In this document: piece after piece, positions 39,989-52,076 of the stretch
Layout of the letters: each line of letters opens with the position of its first letter
How positions within the stretch are numbered: the stretch's first letter is position 1
Source of the DNA: Haemophilus parainfluenzae T3T1
Lineage (GTDB): Bacteria > Pseudomonadota > Gammaproteobacteria > Enterobacterales > Pasteurellaceae
Direction: 5' to 3'
NCBI RefSeq assembly: GCF_000210895.1
Contig: NC_015964.1
Coordinates: 1,695,501-1,759,500, forward strand
Length of the DNA: 64,000 nucleotides
Program-made: the position numbers and the translations under genes
The notes under the pieces: generated by a model
The model's input: the letters and a program-made list of their open reading frames with translations, nothing else
Told to the model about the DNA's origin: nothing
The model's database searches: none

Positions 39989-40918
39989 ATGTCTTTTCTA
40001 ATGCCTTTTCTGAGGAAACAATTCGCTTTCTGGCGTATTTTTCTTTACTTTCTAGCTTTTACTGCACTTTATGCTAGATTAGTAGCTCAATTCTTCTTCT
40101 CAAACTTCTCTCTCCCTACAGGGGTAGGCGTCTTAAGTAATGCAGTTTTATTTGCCTATACTATTTTTTTTGTTGGAGGAATATTTTTTTTAATTTACTT
40201 TATGCTGATTTGGGGAATATCCACCGGATTTATTCTCGGATTATGTCAATTTAGGAGAAGCGTTAAAGGCATTCTTAGTGCCACCTTCATCGGAACACTC
40301 ACCGCTGGAATTTCTTTTTATATCATAGCAAACGATGTTAACGATGTTAACGATGCTTACCTTTACCTCTGCCTTTTCCACGGTGTATTAGCTGCAATTT
40401 TTGGTCTAATTGCTTTTCCAAATAAAGCGGGAATTCTCTTAGAATCCCAAATCATGCATAAACTACTGCCTAAGGCTGTTTCAACGGGAGTAAATCTAAC
40501 TAACCAAGTCATAGAGAAAAAAGGCTTTGCCTCTTATCGTTGGTTAATTCCTCTTGTATTTACTTTGCTTGGCACTATTATTTTTGGAATCACATCCATA
40601 TTATTAACGCAAGTGACAGATCTAGATAGCATCGTAGCATTAATGCTTTTAATGATGTTTATTGCTGCATTGCCGATGTTATTCACTGGTCTTACCGTCA
40701 TGTTTGCACGATTCCACAAGACTTTTCGCCATTTTGCCTTTAGCGTTCTGATTGGTGTGTTATATTACAGTTTAGTTGCTTATTATTTATTTAATGATAG
40801 TAATATTGAAAACTTCAGATTGTTTGCAATACAAAACTACATAGCCTTAATCATTGCCATTATTTTATCTGCATTGATTTCATTTAAAAAAATTACACCA
40901 ATTAACAAAATCCAATAA
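39989..40918 (+). CDS. Uncharacterised multi-pass membrane protein at the end of the trp operon
   Basis: I do not recognise this 309-residue protein. It is strongly hydrophobic with about eight or nine likely transmembrane segments, starting near residues 15-35, 45-90, 95-113, 120-140, 187-210, 215-240, 249-268 and 280-300. A longer polar stretch lies around 145-185. A 9-base repeat at 40330-40356 encodes NDVNDVNDA in a loop. AAGGA precedes the ATG. It starts 40 bases after trpA with no clear terminator between, and an uptake-signal terminator follows it. It may therefore be co-transcribed with the trp genes, but no transporter family signature was recognised. Confidence 0.75.
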   Translation: MSFLMPFLRKQFAFWRIFLYFLAFTALYARLVAQFFFSNFSLPTGVGVLSNAVLFAYTIFFVGGIFFLIYFMLIWGISTGFILGLCQFRRSVKGILSATFIGTLTAGISFYIIANDVNDVNDAYLYLCLFHGVLAAIFGLIAFPNKAGILLESQIMHKLLPKAVSTGVNLTNQVIEKKGFASYRWLIPLVFTLLGTIIFGITSILLTQVTDLDSIVALMLLMMFIAALPMLFTGLTVMFARFHKTFRHFAFSVLIGVLYYSLVAYYLFNDSNIENFRLFAIQNYIALIIAIILSALISFKKITPINKIQ

Positions 40919-40921
40919 ACA

Positions 40922-40953
40922 AAAAAGTGCGGTTAATTTTAACCGCACTTTTG
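40922..40953. terminator. Uptake-signal hairpin between convergent membrane gene and sspB
   Basis: AAAGTGCGGTTAA at 40924 pairs with TTAACCGCACTTT from 40938, with A and T runs outside. It can end both the trp-side transcript and sspAB. Confidence 0.8.
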
Positions 40954-40964
40954 TTTTTCTTTCC

Positions 40965-41411
40965 TTAATCCACAATTCGTAAATGAGATGCTGATTTTTG
41001 TGGTTTCTTTTCAGCTTTAGGCTTATCTACCGCTTCTGCAAAACTTAATGGCTGTTCTGATGTCGGCTCACGATTGAGTTCATCGTAAATTTCTTCTGGC
41101 TCAAACATCACGCCATCACCATTTTCACGTGCATAAATGGCTAAAGCGGCACCCATCGGAATATATAACTCACGAGCCACACCTTGGAAACGTGCATTAA
41201 ACTGAATAAAGTCATTGGTTAATTGCAAATTCCCAGTCGCCCCAGCAGAAAGATTTAAGACGATTTGCCCATCTTTCACGTATTCCACAGGCACATTGGT
41301 ACCATAATAATTAGCATCCACCACTAAATATGGGGTGAAATCGTTATCCACTAACCAATCATAATAGGCTCTTAGTAAATAAGGACGTTTTGGAGAAGGT
41401 GTATGGGTCAT
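40965..41411 (-). CDS. sspB: ClpXP adaptor, stringent starvation protein B
   Basis: SspB binds ssrA-tagged and other proteins and delivers them to ClpXP. The 148-residue protein has the folded N-terminal domain (RPYLLRAYYDWLVDNDFTPY, then NLSAGATGNLQLTNDFIQFNARF). An acidic, flexible linker follows, then a short C-terminal ClpX-binding tail SASHLRIVD, matching the known xB motif. Its ATG overlaps the sspA stop (TAATG), so the two are translationally coupled. Confidence 0.96.
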   Translation of the reverse strand: MTHTPSPKRPYLLRAYYDWLVDNDFTPYLVVDANYYGTNVPVEYVKDGQIVLNLSAGATGNLQLTNDFIQFNARFQGVARELYIPMGAALAIYARENGDGVMFEPEEIYDELNREPTSEQPLSFAEAVDKPKAEKKPQKSASHLRIVD

Positions 41412-42049
41412 TATTTATCATCCATTAAATTTTTAGGTGCAGCTTCACCTACAGATTGTAAGAATGAATCACGGCTAAATACTCGATCCATATAGCCTTT
41501 GATTGCTTTGCTTCCTGTACCGCTGAATTCCACGCCCATATTACGTAGTTTCCATAATAATGGTGCAACATAGCAATCAACCAAGCCAAACTCTTCGCTC
41601 ATAAAATAAGGAGTTTGTTGGAAGATAACCGATACCGCTAACAACTCTTCTTTTAACTGTTTTAACGCTTCTTCACGTTCAACTTCCGTGCCTTTTTCAG
41701 CAATTTCTAATGTTGGGTACCAATCTTGTTCGATACGTAGCATTAAAAGACGGCTTTTCGCACGAGAAACCGGATAAACTGGCATAAGTGGAGGATGTGG
41801 AAAACGCTCATCAAGATATTCCATAATAATGCGTGAGCTGAATAACACTAAATCACGATCCACCAACGTTGGTAATGTACCGTAAGGATTTAATTCCATT
41901 AAATCTTCTGATAATGCTTGCAGATCAACTTCTTCGTTTTCGTAAGCAACACCTTTTTCAGCTAAAACAATTTTTACCTGATGGCAGTAAATGTCATTTT
42001 TATTTGAAAAAAGAGTCATTACTGAACGTTTACTTGATGCATTGGACAT
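41411..42049 (-). CDS. sspA: Stringent starvation protein A
   Basis: SspA is a glutathione-transferase-like protein that binds RNA polymerase and alters transcription in starvation. The 212-residue protein has the thioredoxin-like part (VMTLFSNKNDIYCHQVKIVL, no catalytic residue for glutathione) and then the helical domain, with the NPYGTLPTLVDRDLVLFSSRIIMEYLDERFPHP-type core, written here in part. It follows rpsI as in E. coli, after a terminator and about 230 AT-rich bases that should hold its promoter. Confidence 0.95.
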   Translation of the reverse strand: MSNASSKRSVMTLFSNKNDIYCHQVKIVLAEKGVAYENEEVDLQALSEDLMELNPYGTLPTLVDRDLVLFSSRIIMEYLDERFPHPPLMPVYPVSRAKSRLLMLRIEQDWYPTLEIAEKGTEVEREEALKQLKEELLAVSVIFQQTPYFMSEEFGLVDCYVAPLLWKLRNMGVEFSGTGSKAIKGYMDRVFSRDSFLQSVGEAAPKNLMDDK

Positions 42050-42229
42050 TTATTCCTCCGAAGATCCAAACTAACTTATATACTTCTACTAAAAATGGGC
42101 GATTATTTTAACATAATCGGCATGTAAATTGCTAACAATTTCTTATTTTCACTTTAAAATCAAATAATTACAAACGCATAATAAGAAATTAAAGAACGGC
42201 AATTTTTAATTAATTTGTTTTTACAGACA

Positions 42230-42262
42230 TAAAAAAAGCAGAGATTTTTCTCTGCTTTCTTG
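42230..42262 (-). terminator. Terminator of rplM-rpsI
   Basis: AGCAGAGA at 42237 and TCTCTGCT at 42249 form an 8-bp stem with a T4 loop. On the minus strand a T7 run follows, just after the rpsI stop. Confidence 0.85.
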
Positions 42263-42278
42263 AAACGATAATAAAAAA

Positions 42279-42671
42279 TTAACGTTTGGAGTATTGTGGA
42301 CGACGACGTGCTTTGTGTAAACCAACTTTTTTACGTTCAACGCGACGTGCGTCACGAGTAACGAAGCCAGCTGCACGAAGAGCAGGACGTAAAGTCTCAT
42401 CATATTCCATTAATGCACGAGTGATACCGTGACGGATTGCACCCGCTTGACCAGAAATACCACCACCTTTAACAGTAATGTATAGGTCTAATTTATCAGT
42501 TAATTCCACTAATTCTAACGGTTGACGTACGATCATACGAGCTGTTTCGCGACCGAAATATACGTCTAATTCACGTTGGTTGATAGTGATTTTACCACTG
42601 CCCGGTTTGATAAATACACGAGCTGAAGAGCTTTTGCGGCGACCAGTGCCGTAGTTTTGATTCTCTGCCAT
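42279..42671 (-). CDS. rpsI: Ribosomal protein uS9
   Basis: A 130-residue small-subunit protein. It contains [20 protein letters not shown] at the N-terminus, [19 protein letters not shown] in the middle, and the basic tail [11 protein letters not shown] that reaches the P-site tRNA. It follows rplM after 16 bases. Confidence 0.98.
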   Translation of the reverse strand: MAENQNYGTGRRKSSSARVFIKPGSGKITINQRELDVYFGRETARMIVRQPLELVELTDKLDLYITVKGGGISGQAGAIRHGITRALMEYDETLRPALRAAGFVTRDARRVERKKVGLHKARRRPQYSKR

Positions 42672-42687
42672 TTCCTAAACCTCGTGA

Positions 42688-43288
<601 letters not shown>

Positions 43289-43380
43289 CTTTTTGTGCAA
43301 ATAAATTGATTTTCTTTTAAAATACAACGCACAACAAACAATCATTAATTTCATTCATTATTTTGATGAAATCATTGAAA

Positions 43381-44336
<956 letters not shown>

Positions 44337-44338
44337 AG

Positions 44339-44371
44339 AAAAAGTGCGGTTAAAATTAACCGCACTTTTTT
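44339..44371. terminator. Uptake-signal hairpin between metF and the NlpC gene
   Basis: AAAGTGCGGTTAA at 44341 and TTAACCGCACTTT from 44356 form a 13-bp inverted repeat with A and T runs outside, between convergent genes. Confidence 0.8.
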
Positions 44372-44379
44372 TATTTCCA

Positions 44380-44865
44380 CTATACTCGTCTAACTTGCCA
44401 AAAAGCTTTTTTCCAATAAGGGCTATTCATCGAAGAATAAATCACGCCACCTTTAGTTGAAGCGTGTAAAAATTTATCTTCTTTCACATAAATCCCCACA
44501 TGATAACCATTTGGTCCGCGTCCCGTTTTAAAGAAAATTAAATCGCCTGTTTGGATATCTTCTTTACGAACAAGTTTTCCGTAACCCGCTTGATCTTTCG
44601 TAGTTCGAGGAAGGTTGATATTAAAACGATCAATAAAGGTTTTTTGCACAAAACCAGAACAATCAATACCACCACGAGACTGCCCACCTAACACATAAGG
44701 TGTCCCCGCCCATTCGTATTGTTGTTCACTTAACATGGCAATCGCTATAATCGGATCTCCAATCTGACCTTTATAGTTCATGGCATATTCTTCACGAACA
44801 CCACTTGAACAAGCAAAAAGCAAAAAACTTCCTGCGACTAAAAAAGCACATTTAATCTTATTCAT
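44380..44865 (-). CDS. NlpC/P60 family lipoprotein, probable D,L-endopeptidase
   Basis: A 161-residue lipoprotein with signal peptide and lipobox LFAC (Cys19). The NlpC/P60 domain shows the catalytic Cys in GGIDCSGFV, the His in GYHVGIYV and a third polar residue in LHAST. Such enzymes cut the D-Glu/meso-Dap link of peptidoglycan peptides, and the closest analogues are Spr/NlpC. The ATG at 44865 is preferred (AGGA at 6 bases). A longer frame to 44904 runs through an uptake-signal hairpin. Confidence 0.9.
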   Translation of the reverse strand: MNKIKCAFLVAGSFLLFACSSGVREEYAMNYKGQIGDPIIAIAMLSEQQYEWAGTPYVLGGQSRGGIDCSGFVQKTFIDRFNINLPRTTKDQAGYGKLVRKEDIQTGDLIFFKTGRGPNGYHVGIYVKEDKFLHASTKGGVIYSSMNSPYWKKAFWQVRRV

Positions 44866-44877
44866 GTTCAATCCTGA

Positions 44878-44910
44878 CAAAAGTGCGGTCAAAAACGACC
44901 GCACTTTTTT
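44878..44910 (-). terminator. Uptake-signal hairpin after ihfA
   Basis: AAAGTGCGGTC at 44880 and GACCGCACTTT at 44897 form an 11-bp stem between the ihfA stop and the NlpC start. Its left arm is close to the NlpC ribosome site, so it could also affect that gene. Confidence 0.7.
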
Positions 44911-44912
44911 TA

Positions 44913-45212
44913 CTATTGTTTTGGCTTGGTATTTTCCACGCGAGCACGTAATTTTTGCCCTGGCTTGAATGCCACTACTCGGCGAGCAGAAACAGGAATG
45001 CTTTCACCCGTTTTTGGATTACGCCCTGGACGGGAAGCTTTATTACGAAGTTCAAAATTACCAAAACCGGATAATTTCACTTCGCCACCAGATTCTAACG
45101 ATAAACGAATTTCCTCAAAAAAGTCTTCCACTAATGCTTTAGCTTCAGCTTTTTGTAATTGATACTTATCTAATAAGTATTCAGTAATATCAATTTTTGT
45201 AATCGTTGCCAT
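44913..45212 (-). CDS. ihfA: Integration host factor, alpha subunit
   Basis: IHF bends DNA sharply and takes part in transcription, replication and recombination. The 99-residue protein starts [20 protein letters not shown] and has the HU/IHF signature [20 protein letters not shown], with the DNA-intercalating Pro in the NPKTGE arm. It follows pheT after 13 bases, the pheS-pheT-ihfA order of E. coli. An in-frame extension to 45245 overlaps pheT and is not used. Confidence 0.97.
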   Translation of the reverse strand: MATITKIDITEYLLDKYQLQKAEAKALVEDFFEEIRLSLESGGEVKLSGFGNFELRNKASRPGRNPKTGESIPVSARRVVAFKPGQKLRARVENTKPKQ

Positions 45213-45225
45213 ATTAGTCTCCTGT

Positions 45226-47616
45226 TTAGTCTCTAAGCTCCGCATTAAAGCGTTGTTTAACTTCGTTTAATACAGCAGAGATTACCGCATTAATCTCATC
45301 ATCTTCAAGCGTTTTTTCATTATCTTGAATGGTTAAACTGATTGCTAAGCTTTTATGTCCGCTAGCAACGCCAATGCCTTGATATACGTCGAATAAATTG
45401 ACTTGTGTTAATTTTTCTCCGCCAGCTTGCTTACATGCTTCGATAATATCGCCTGCCGGCACATTATCAGCAACGACTAAAGCTAAGTCACGACGGTTTG
45501 CTGGGAATTTTGAAATCTCTTTGGCTTGAACCACACGACGATTTGCAATGGCATCCCATAAAATTTCAAAAACAACCGCTTTGCCATTTAATCCTAATTT
45601 TTGAGCGATAAGTGGATGAATAGTTCCAATAAAACCAATTTCTTTTCCATCTAATTCAATTGAAGCAGATTGTCCTGGGTGCAATGCACTGTGTGCTTTT
45701 GCCACAAACTTAACACGACTCCCCACTTCAGTGAGAGAAAGAATGCTTTCTAAATCACCTTTAAGATCAAAGAAATCAACATTTTCGGCCTTACCTGTCC
45801 AAGATTCAGATTTAGCGGTACCTGTAATTACACCAGCAAGAACAAACTCTTGGCGAATGCCAAATTCTGCATTAGCATCAGGAATAAAACGTAATCCCGT
45901 TTCAAATAAACGTACGCGGTTTTGCTGGCGATTTTGGTTGTATAACACCGCACCGAGTAATCCACTTAACAATGAAACGCGCATCGCTGACATTTCAACT
46001 GAAATTGGATTTGGTAATACAAGTGCTTCAATTTCTGGATGAAGTAAAGTTTGTACTTTTGGATCAACGAAGCTATAAGTAATCGCCTCTTGATAATCTG
46101 CATCAACAAGAGCGGTTTTAATTCGGCTTAATTCTAAATCAGCTTCTTTATGCTCACGCATACGAAGATGTGCTAATGGCGCATTATTTGGAATGCTGTT
46201 ATAGCCATAAATACGTGCTACTTCTTCAATGAGATCTTCTTCGATTTCAATATCAAAACGCCAGCTTGCTGAAGTCACGGTCCAAACATCATTAGCATAT
46301 TTCACCGCAAAACCTAAACGCTCAAAAATCTCGGTCACGGTTTCAGTTTCGATATGATGACCTAATAAGCTATCTAATTTTTCACGACGTAAAGTGACTT
46401 CATTGACTTTTGGTAAATATTGCTCACTCACCACTTCACAAATTTCGCCAGCTTCACCACCACAAATTTCAAGTAACAATGCTGTTGCTCTTTCCATTGC
46501 GTGACGTTGTAGCGTAAAATCAACACCGCGTTCAAAACGATGTGAAGAATCAGTGTGTAAACCGTATTGTCTTGCACGTCCCGCAATCGCTAATGGTGCA
46601 AAGAATGCCGCTTCTAAAATCACATCTTTTGTTGTTTCAGCATCAACACCGCTAGCTTGACCACCAAAGATACCAGCCATTGCGAGTGGACCTGTTTGGT
46701 CTGCGATCACTAAAGTATTCGGTTGTAATTTTGCGGTTGTACCATCTAATAAAACAAGTTCTTCGCCGTTATTGGCTAAACGTACTTGAACAGGTTGAGC
46801 CACTTTTGATGCATCAAAAGCATGCATTGGTTGACCTAATTCAAGTAAAACATAGTTGGTAATATCCACAATTGGGTCGATAGAACGAAGACCACAACGA
46901 CGTAATTTTTCTTGCAACCAAATTGGTGATTGCGCTTTAACATTCACATTTTTCACCACGCGCAATAAATAACGAGGGCATGCTTCAGGTGCTTTTAATT
47001 CAATTTGAACTTTATCTGAAATCGTTGCAGGCACAGCATCAAAGTGCGGTTGATTAACAACTTGTTTATTAACCACGCCAACTTCACGCGCAACACCTGC
47101 AATACTTAAACAATCTGCACGGTTTGGCGTTAAGCTAATTTCAATGGCTTTATCATCTAAATCTAAATATTCACGTAGATTGGTGCCTACTGGTGCATCT
47201 AACGGTAATTCAATAATACCATCTGCATCCACATCAATGCCTAATTCAGAGAATGAGCAAAGCATCCCTTCTGAAGGTTGACCACGTAATTTAGTCTTCT
47301 TAATTTTAAAATCACCAGGTAATACAGCGCCTTCAGTTGCACATGCTACTTTTAAACCTTGACGGCAATTTGGTGCACCACAAACGATATCTAATAAGCG
47401 GTCACCACCAACATTTACTTTAGTGACACGTAATTTGTCTGCATCTGGGTGTTGAGCACATTCAACAACTTCACCTACAACAACGCCGGTAAAATCACCA
47501 GCTACCTTTTCAACGCCATCAACTTCTAAACCAAGCATCGTGATTTGATCACATAACTGCTCTGTTGAAATTGATGGATTAACCCATTCTCTCACCCAAT
47601 TTTCGCTAAATTTCAT
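45226..47616 (-). CDS. pheT: Phenylalanyl-tRNA synthetase, beta subunit
   Basis: The 796-residue beta chain of the alpha2-beta2 enzyme. It begins [20 protein letters not shown] and includes the tRNA-binding OB domain ([20 protein letters not shown] near residue 44), the B3/B4 editing region, a B5 domain near 400-475, and the C-terminal ferredoxin-like anticodon domain ([13 protein letters not shown]). It follows pheS after 75 bases and precedes ihfA. Confidence 0.97.
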   Translation of the reverse strand: MKFSENWVREWVNPSISTEQLCDQITMLGLEVDGVEKVAGDFTGVVVGEVVECAQHPDADKLRVTKVNVGGDRLLDIVCGAPNCRQGLKVACATEGAVLPGDFKIKKTKLRGQPSEGMLCSFSELGIDVDADGIIELPLDAPVGTNLREYLDLDDKAIEISLTPNRADCLSIAGVAREVGVVNKQVVNQPHFDAVPATISDKVQIELKAPEACPRYLLRVVKNVNVKAQSPIWLQEKLRRCGLRSIDPIVDITNYVLLELGQPMHAFDASKVAQPVQVRLANNGEELVLLDGTTAKLQPNTLVIADQTGPLAMAGIFGGQASGVDAETTKDVILEAAFFAPLAIAGRARQYGLHTDSSHRFERGVDFTLQRHAMERATALLLEICGGEAGEICEVVSEQYLPKVNEVTLRREKLDSLLGHHIETETVTEIFERLGFAVKYANDVWTVTSASWRFDIEIEEDLIEEVARIYGYNSIPNNAPLAHLRMREHKEADLELSRIKTALVDADYQEAITYSFVDPKVQTLLHPEIEALVLPNPISVEMSAMRVSLLSGLLGAVLYNQNRQQNRVRLFETGLRFIPDANAEFGIRQEFVLAGVITGTAKSESWTGKAENVDFFDLKGDLESILSLTEVGSRVKFVAKAHSALHPGQSASIELDGKEIGFIGTIHPLIAQKLGLNGKAVVFEILWDAIANRRVVQAKEISKFPANRRDLALVVADNVPAGDIIEACKQAGGEKLTQVNLFDVYQGIGVASGHKSLAISLTIQDNEKTLEDDEINAVISAVLNEVKQRFNAELRD

Positions 47617-47691
47617 TATCTCTGTATCCTTTATTGATGAACGTGTTACGTTCTGAATTAATCATTATCGTTAATTTAACCTAGCGGTTAA

Positions 47692-48693
<1,002 letters not shown>

Positions 48694-48881
48694 TTATCTT
48701 TTCTAACTAAAAATACGCTTAATGATAATACTAACTCATTAAAAAATCACGCGTTTATTGGTAAATTGATGTTTCAGGTGAAAAATGACAAAGATTTTTG
48801 CTATTTTTTGAGATATATCACAGTAATTTTTAACATTTTAGATAGAATGAAGAAGAATCGAGCATGTCTAGGAGGCGTATT

Positions 48882-49745
48882 ATGTGGAAATCAATTTCTC
48901 AAGTCTTAGCTGATCAATTTGGTGCTTACTATAACATCAAAGAAAAAAACAAAGTACCAGGGGGCGAAGTAAATGAAACTTGGCTTATTACGGATGGAAT
49001 CCAACCAGTCTTTGTTAAAGTGAATGAACGGTCTTATCGTTCAATGTTTCGTGCTGAGGCTGATCAATTAAACCTACTAGACAAAACCAATACAATCAGA
49101 CTTCCACAAGTGTATGGCGTAGGCTGTTCTCAAAATCATAGTTTCTTATTGTTAGAAGCGCTTACTATTACTCAACAAACTGATGCCACAGCACATTTTG
49201 GCGAAGAATTAGCAAAACTTCATCAAGTATCCGGTACTAAAAACTATGGTTTAGATTTTGATACTTGGCTTGGTCCTGAGTATCAACCTAATAAATGGAA
49301 TGGGAGCTGGGCGAAATTCTTTGCAGAACAACGCATTGGATGGCAATTACAGCTTTGCAAAGACAAAGGTTTAGATTTTGGCGATCTTGATTTAATAACT
49401 GAGAAAGTAAAACAAAAGCTTGCAAAACATAATCCGAAGCCCTCTTTGTTACATGGTAACTTATGGATTGAAAATACTGCTGTTGTAGGTAACCAAACCT
49501 TTACTTATGACCCTGCTTGCTACTGGGGGGATAGAGAATGTGATTTAGCATTCAGTGAACTATTCCAACCTTTCTCGCCTGAATTCTATGAAATTTATGA
49601 CCGCACTTTCCCGCTTGATAAAGAAGGTTTTGAAGAAAGAAAACACCTTTACCAGCTCTATTATTTACTCAATTTCAGCCATCGTTTTAATGGAAGTTAT
49701 ATCAACTTAACCACTAAATTGATTGAAGAACTTTTACTTGAATAA
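48882..49745 (+). CDS. Fructosamine/ketosamine-3-kinase family protein with altered HGD motif
   Basis: A 287-residue protein of the FN3K family, whose members phosphorylate sugar-derived ketoamines on proteins or small molecules. The lysine strand PVFVKVNERSYRSMF, the EA...L hinge (LLLEALTI) and DPACYWGDRECDLAFSELF (metal-binding Asp) are clear. The catalytic motif usually written HGDLWSGN reads HGNLWIEN here, with Asn193 in place of the catalytic Asp. Activity may therefore be altered or lost. The ATG at 48882 follows AGGAGG at 7 bases; an upstream start at 48864 would place that site inside the gene. Confidence 0.88.
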   Translation: MWKSISQVLADQFGAYYNIKEKNKVPGGEVNETWLITDGIQPVFVKVNERSYRSMFRAEADQLNLLDKTNTIRLPQVYGVGCSQNHSFLLLEALTITQQTDATAHFGEELAKLHQVSGTKNYGLDFDTWLGPEYQPNKWNGSWAKFFAEQRIGWQLQLCKDKGLDFGDLDLITEKVKQKLAKHNPKPSLLHGNLWIENTAVVGNQTFTYDPACYWGDRECDLAFSELFQPFSPEFYEIYDRTFPLDKEGFEERKHLYQLYYLLNFSHRFNGSYINLTTKLIEELLLE

Positions 49746-49764
49746 TTTCTTAACATAAAATAAA

Positions 49765-49795
49765 AAAGAGCGTAATTTTTATTACGCTCTTTTTG
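49765..49795. terminator. Bidirectional terminator
   Basis: AAGAGCGTAA and TTACGCTCTT form a 10-bp stem with A and T runs on either side, between the kinase-like gene and the convergent lipoprotein gene. Confidence 0.85.
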
Positions 49796-49809
49796 TCTTC
49801 TCTATCTAA

Positions 49810-50667
49810 TTATTTTTGATAAAGAGGTGCTGGACCTTGAGTTCCACCGTTAGTTTGACCACCTTCTTGTAATTTTAATACAGAACCAGAAGCAGTGATT
49901 TCTACACGACGGTTTGGACGTAAACAGTCTTTCTCAGCTTTACTTGCGTGTTTGTAACCATTACAAGCTTTAACTTGTGGCACTTTACCGTAACCAACAG
50001 CTGTAATTTCAGATGTTACGCCATCTTCAATTAAACGAGCTTTAACACGGTTTGCACGACGTTGAGAAAGATCTAAGTTGTAAGCATCAGAACCTAAACG
50101 GTCAGTATAACCTGCAACTTTAACTTCTTTAGCACCAGTTTCTTTTAATTGTGCTGCAACGTTATCAACAACTTCTTTACCACGTGGAGTTAAAGTATCT
50201 TTATCGAAGTCGAACAAGAAGTCACCACTTAAAGTAAATGCTGAGTTTCCGTTACAACCGTTTGGATACCAGAAGAAGCTTTGAGCATTGTGGTTTTTGT
50301 CAAATAATATTTTGTATTGACAAATTTTGTGAACACCATTCTCACGATAGTTGAACGCATAATCCCACTCTTCAACACCGTATAAACCTTCAGAGAAGTG
50401 TGGACGACCGATTAGGTTATATAATTGGTCTTTGTTCATACCACGTTCGATCATACGAACGTTGTCCCAGTTTGGCCATGAACCGAACTGGCTACCATCA
50501 TGGTTGAAGCCTGCTTTATCAATTTTAGGCCATACAAGTTGTGGTACTTGTTGACCATCAACTTCTTTATATTCTGGTGTACCAGCTTCTGTAACTTTGC
50601 TCAAGTTACCACAAGCAGCAACTGTTGCTACTGCAACTGCAGATAATAAAATACGAGATAATTTCAT
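49810..50667 (-). CDS. Lipoprotein with BamE-like and OmpA C-terminal domains
   Basis: A 285-residue outer-membrane lipoprotein. The signal peptide ends at lipobox VAAC (Cys19). Residues about 72-135 resemble the SmpA/OmlA (BamE) fold: MIERGMNKDQLYNLIGRPHF, then YGVEEWDYAFNY and CQYKILFDKNHNAQSF. Residues about 150-265 are an OmpA-type peptidoglycan-binding domain: FLFDFDKDTLTPRGKEVVDN, then GYTDRLGSDAYNLDLSQRRA and LRPNRRVEI. It probably links outer membrane and cell wall. Whether it joins the BAM complex is unknown. A proline/glycine-rich tail ends the protein. Confidence 0.88.
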   Translation of the reverse strand: MKLSRILLSAVAVATVAACGNLSKVTEAGTPEYKEVDGQQVPQLVWPKIDKAGFNHDGSQFGSWPNWDNVRMIERGMNKDQLYNLIGRPHFSEGLYGVEEWDYAFNYRENGVHKICQYKILFDKNHNAQSFFWYPNGCNGNSAFTLSGDFLFDFDKDTLTPRGKEVVDNVAAQLKETGAKEVKVAGYTDRLGSDAYNLDLSQRRANRVKARLIEDGVTSEITAVGYGKVPQVKACNGYKHASKAEKDCLRPNRRVEITASGSVLKLQEGGQTNGGTQGPAPLYQK

Positions 50668-50880
50668 TTCTTTACCTTTTTACTGTTAAGGTGCAATCCT
50701 TGCAAGAAGAACCTACACAACTAAACTTTATAAATTTTACAAATAAAACTATAAAAAGTTTCATTGCGTATGGTAGTCATAATTCTTTAACTTGTAAATA
50801 AAAAAACATTAAAAAATGATTTTTTATGGAACTTTTTTGTAAAGTTGTGTAAAGAGTTGTCAAATAAGTAAAAATTTTTC

Positions 50881-51936
50881 TTATTGAATAAAATCTTGCC
50901 CATTTTTTGTTAAATTTCGATGAATAATTCCCTCAATACTCTCTTCAGCTTGCTTACCTATTTTTTGTAAAAGTGGCTTTTTCACTTTATATTTCACAGC
51001 GATCACAGACTTATCTTTCATTTTTTCGAGAATAATATCATCACTGGTTGCTAACTCATCGACTAGCTGAAGCTCTAGAGCTTGCTGACCAAACCAATGT
51101 TCACCAGTTGCGACTTTATCCACATCTAAGTGCGGTCGATTTTGGGCCACAAATTGTTTAAATAATTGATGGGTTTCTTCAAGTTCAGCTTGGAATTTCT
51201 GTTTTCCTTTTTCGGTATTCTCACCTAACACTGTGACTGTACGTTTAAACTCCCCGGCTGTCATCACATCAACATCGACATCATGTTTTTTTAATAAACG
51301 ATGAATATTAGGGATTTGTGCAACCACACCAATAGAACCGATAATCGCAAAAGGTGCGGAAACAATTTTATCTGCCACACAAGCCATCATATACCCACCA
51401 CTTGCAGCAACCTTATCGACTGCAACCGTTAATTTAATCCCTTTTTGTTTTAAGCGAGCTAACTGCGAGGCGGCCAAACCATAACCATGAACAACACCAC
51501 CTGGGCTTTCTAAACGTAGCAAGACTTCATCATCTGCTTTCGCCACATTAATAATCGCAGAAATTTCCTCACGAAGTGCGGTTGTTTCTGATGCAGAAAT
51601 ATCACCCTTAAAATCGAGCACGTAAACACAAGGTTTAAGTGCTGCTTTCTCACCGTTTTTTAATTTTGCTTTTAAAGCCTTTGCTTCTTGTTTTTTGGCT
51701 TTCTTCTCTGTTTTTTCCGCTTGTTTAAGCTCTTCTTCTGAAAGTTGGAAATCGCGTAAATGCTTAACTGTTTCCTTAAATTCCTCAGAAAGATCTATCA
51801 CAACTAATTCACCATGATGTGCCGCATTACGTTGCTTTGCAGAAATAATCATTGCGACAATAGCAGCAATCACAAGTAAAATCGTTAAAATCTCCAAAAT
51901 AAAAATGCCATAGCCGGTCAAAATATCAGACCACAT
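50881..51936 (-). CDS. sohB: Inner-membrane serine protease SohB
   Basis: A 351-residue S49-family (signal peptide peptidase-like) protease with an N-terminal membrane anchor (residues about 8-32). A charged, Lys/Glu/Ala-rich linker follows and then the catalytic domain. The nucleophile serine lies in VAASGGYMMACVAD near residue 186, and the general-base lysine is expected in the AGEFKRTVTVLGENTEKGK segment. Its physiological substrates are unclear. It is convergent with nothing nearby and divergent from asnS. Confidence 0.93.
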   Translation of the reverse strand: MWSDILTGYGIFILEILTILLVIAAIVAMIISAKQRNAAHHGELVVIDLSEEFKETVKHLRDFQLSEEELKQAEKTEKKAKKQEAKALKAKLKNGEKAALKPCVYVLDFKGDISASETTALREEISAIINVAKADDEVLLRLESPGGVVHGYGLAASQLARLKQKGIKLTVAVDKVAASGGYMMACVADKIVSAPFAIIGSIGVVAQIPNIHRLLKKHDVDVDVMTAGEFKRTVTVLGENTEKGKQKFQAELEETHQLFKQFVAQNRPHLDVDKVATGEHWFGQQALELQLVDELATSDDIILEKMKDKSVIAVKYKVKKPLLQKIGKQAEESIEGIIHRNLTKNGQDFIQ

Positions 51937-52076
51937 AGTTTTCTCCTAAAATAAAGTGAAGGCATTATTTTACTGTGCAAGCCTGATTTACACTAACTTT
52001 TTATGGAAAATTTTGCGATTTAAGGTAAACTAACGTAGTTTTATTGCCTAATTTATAATGAATTACAGAGGTTTAT

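Noticed and set aside
43340-43380. MetJ/MetR boxes before metF
   Set aside because: No tandem AGACGTCT-like boxes; the only TGAA...TTCA-like match is poor.
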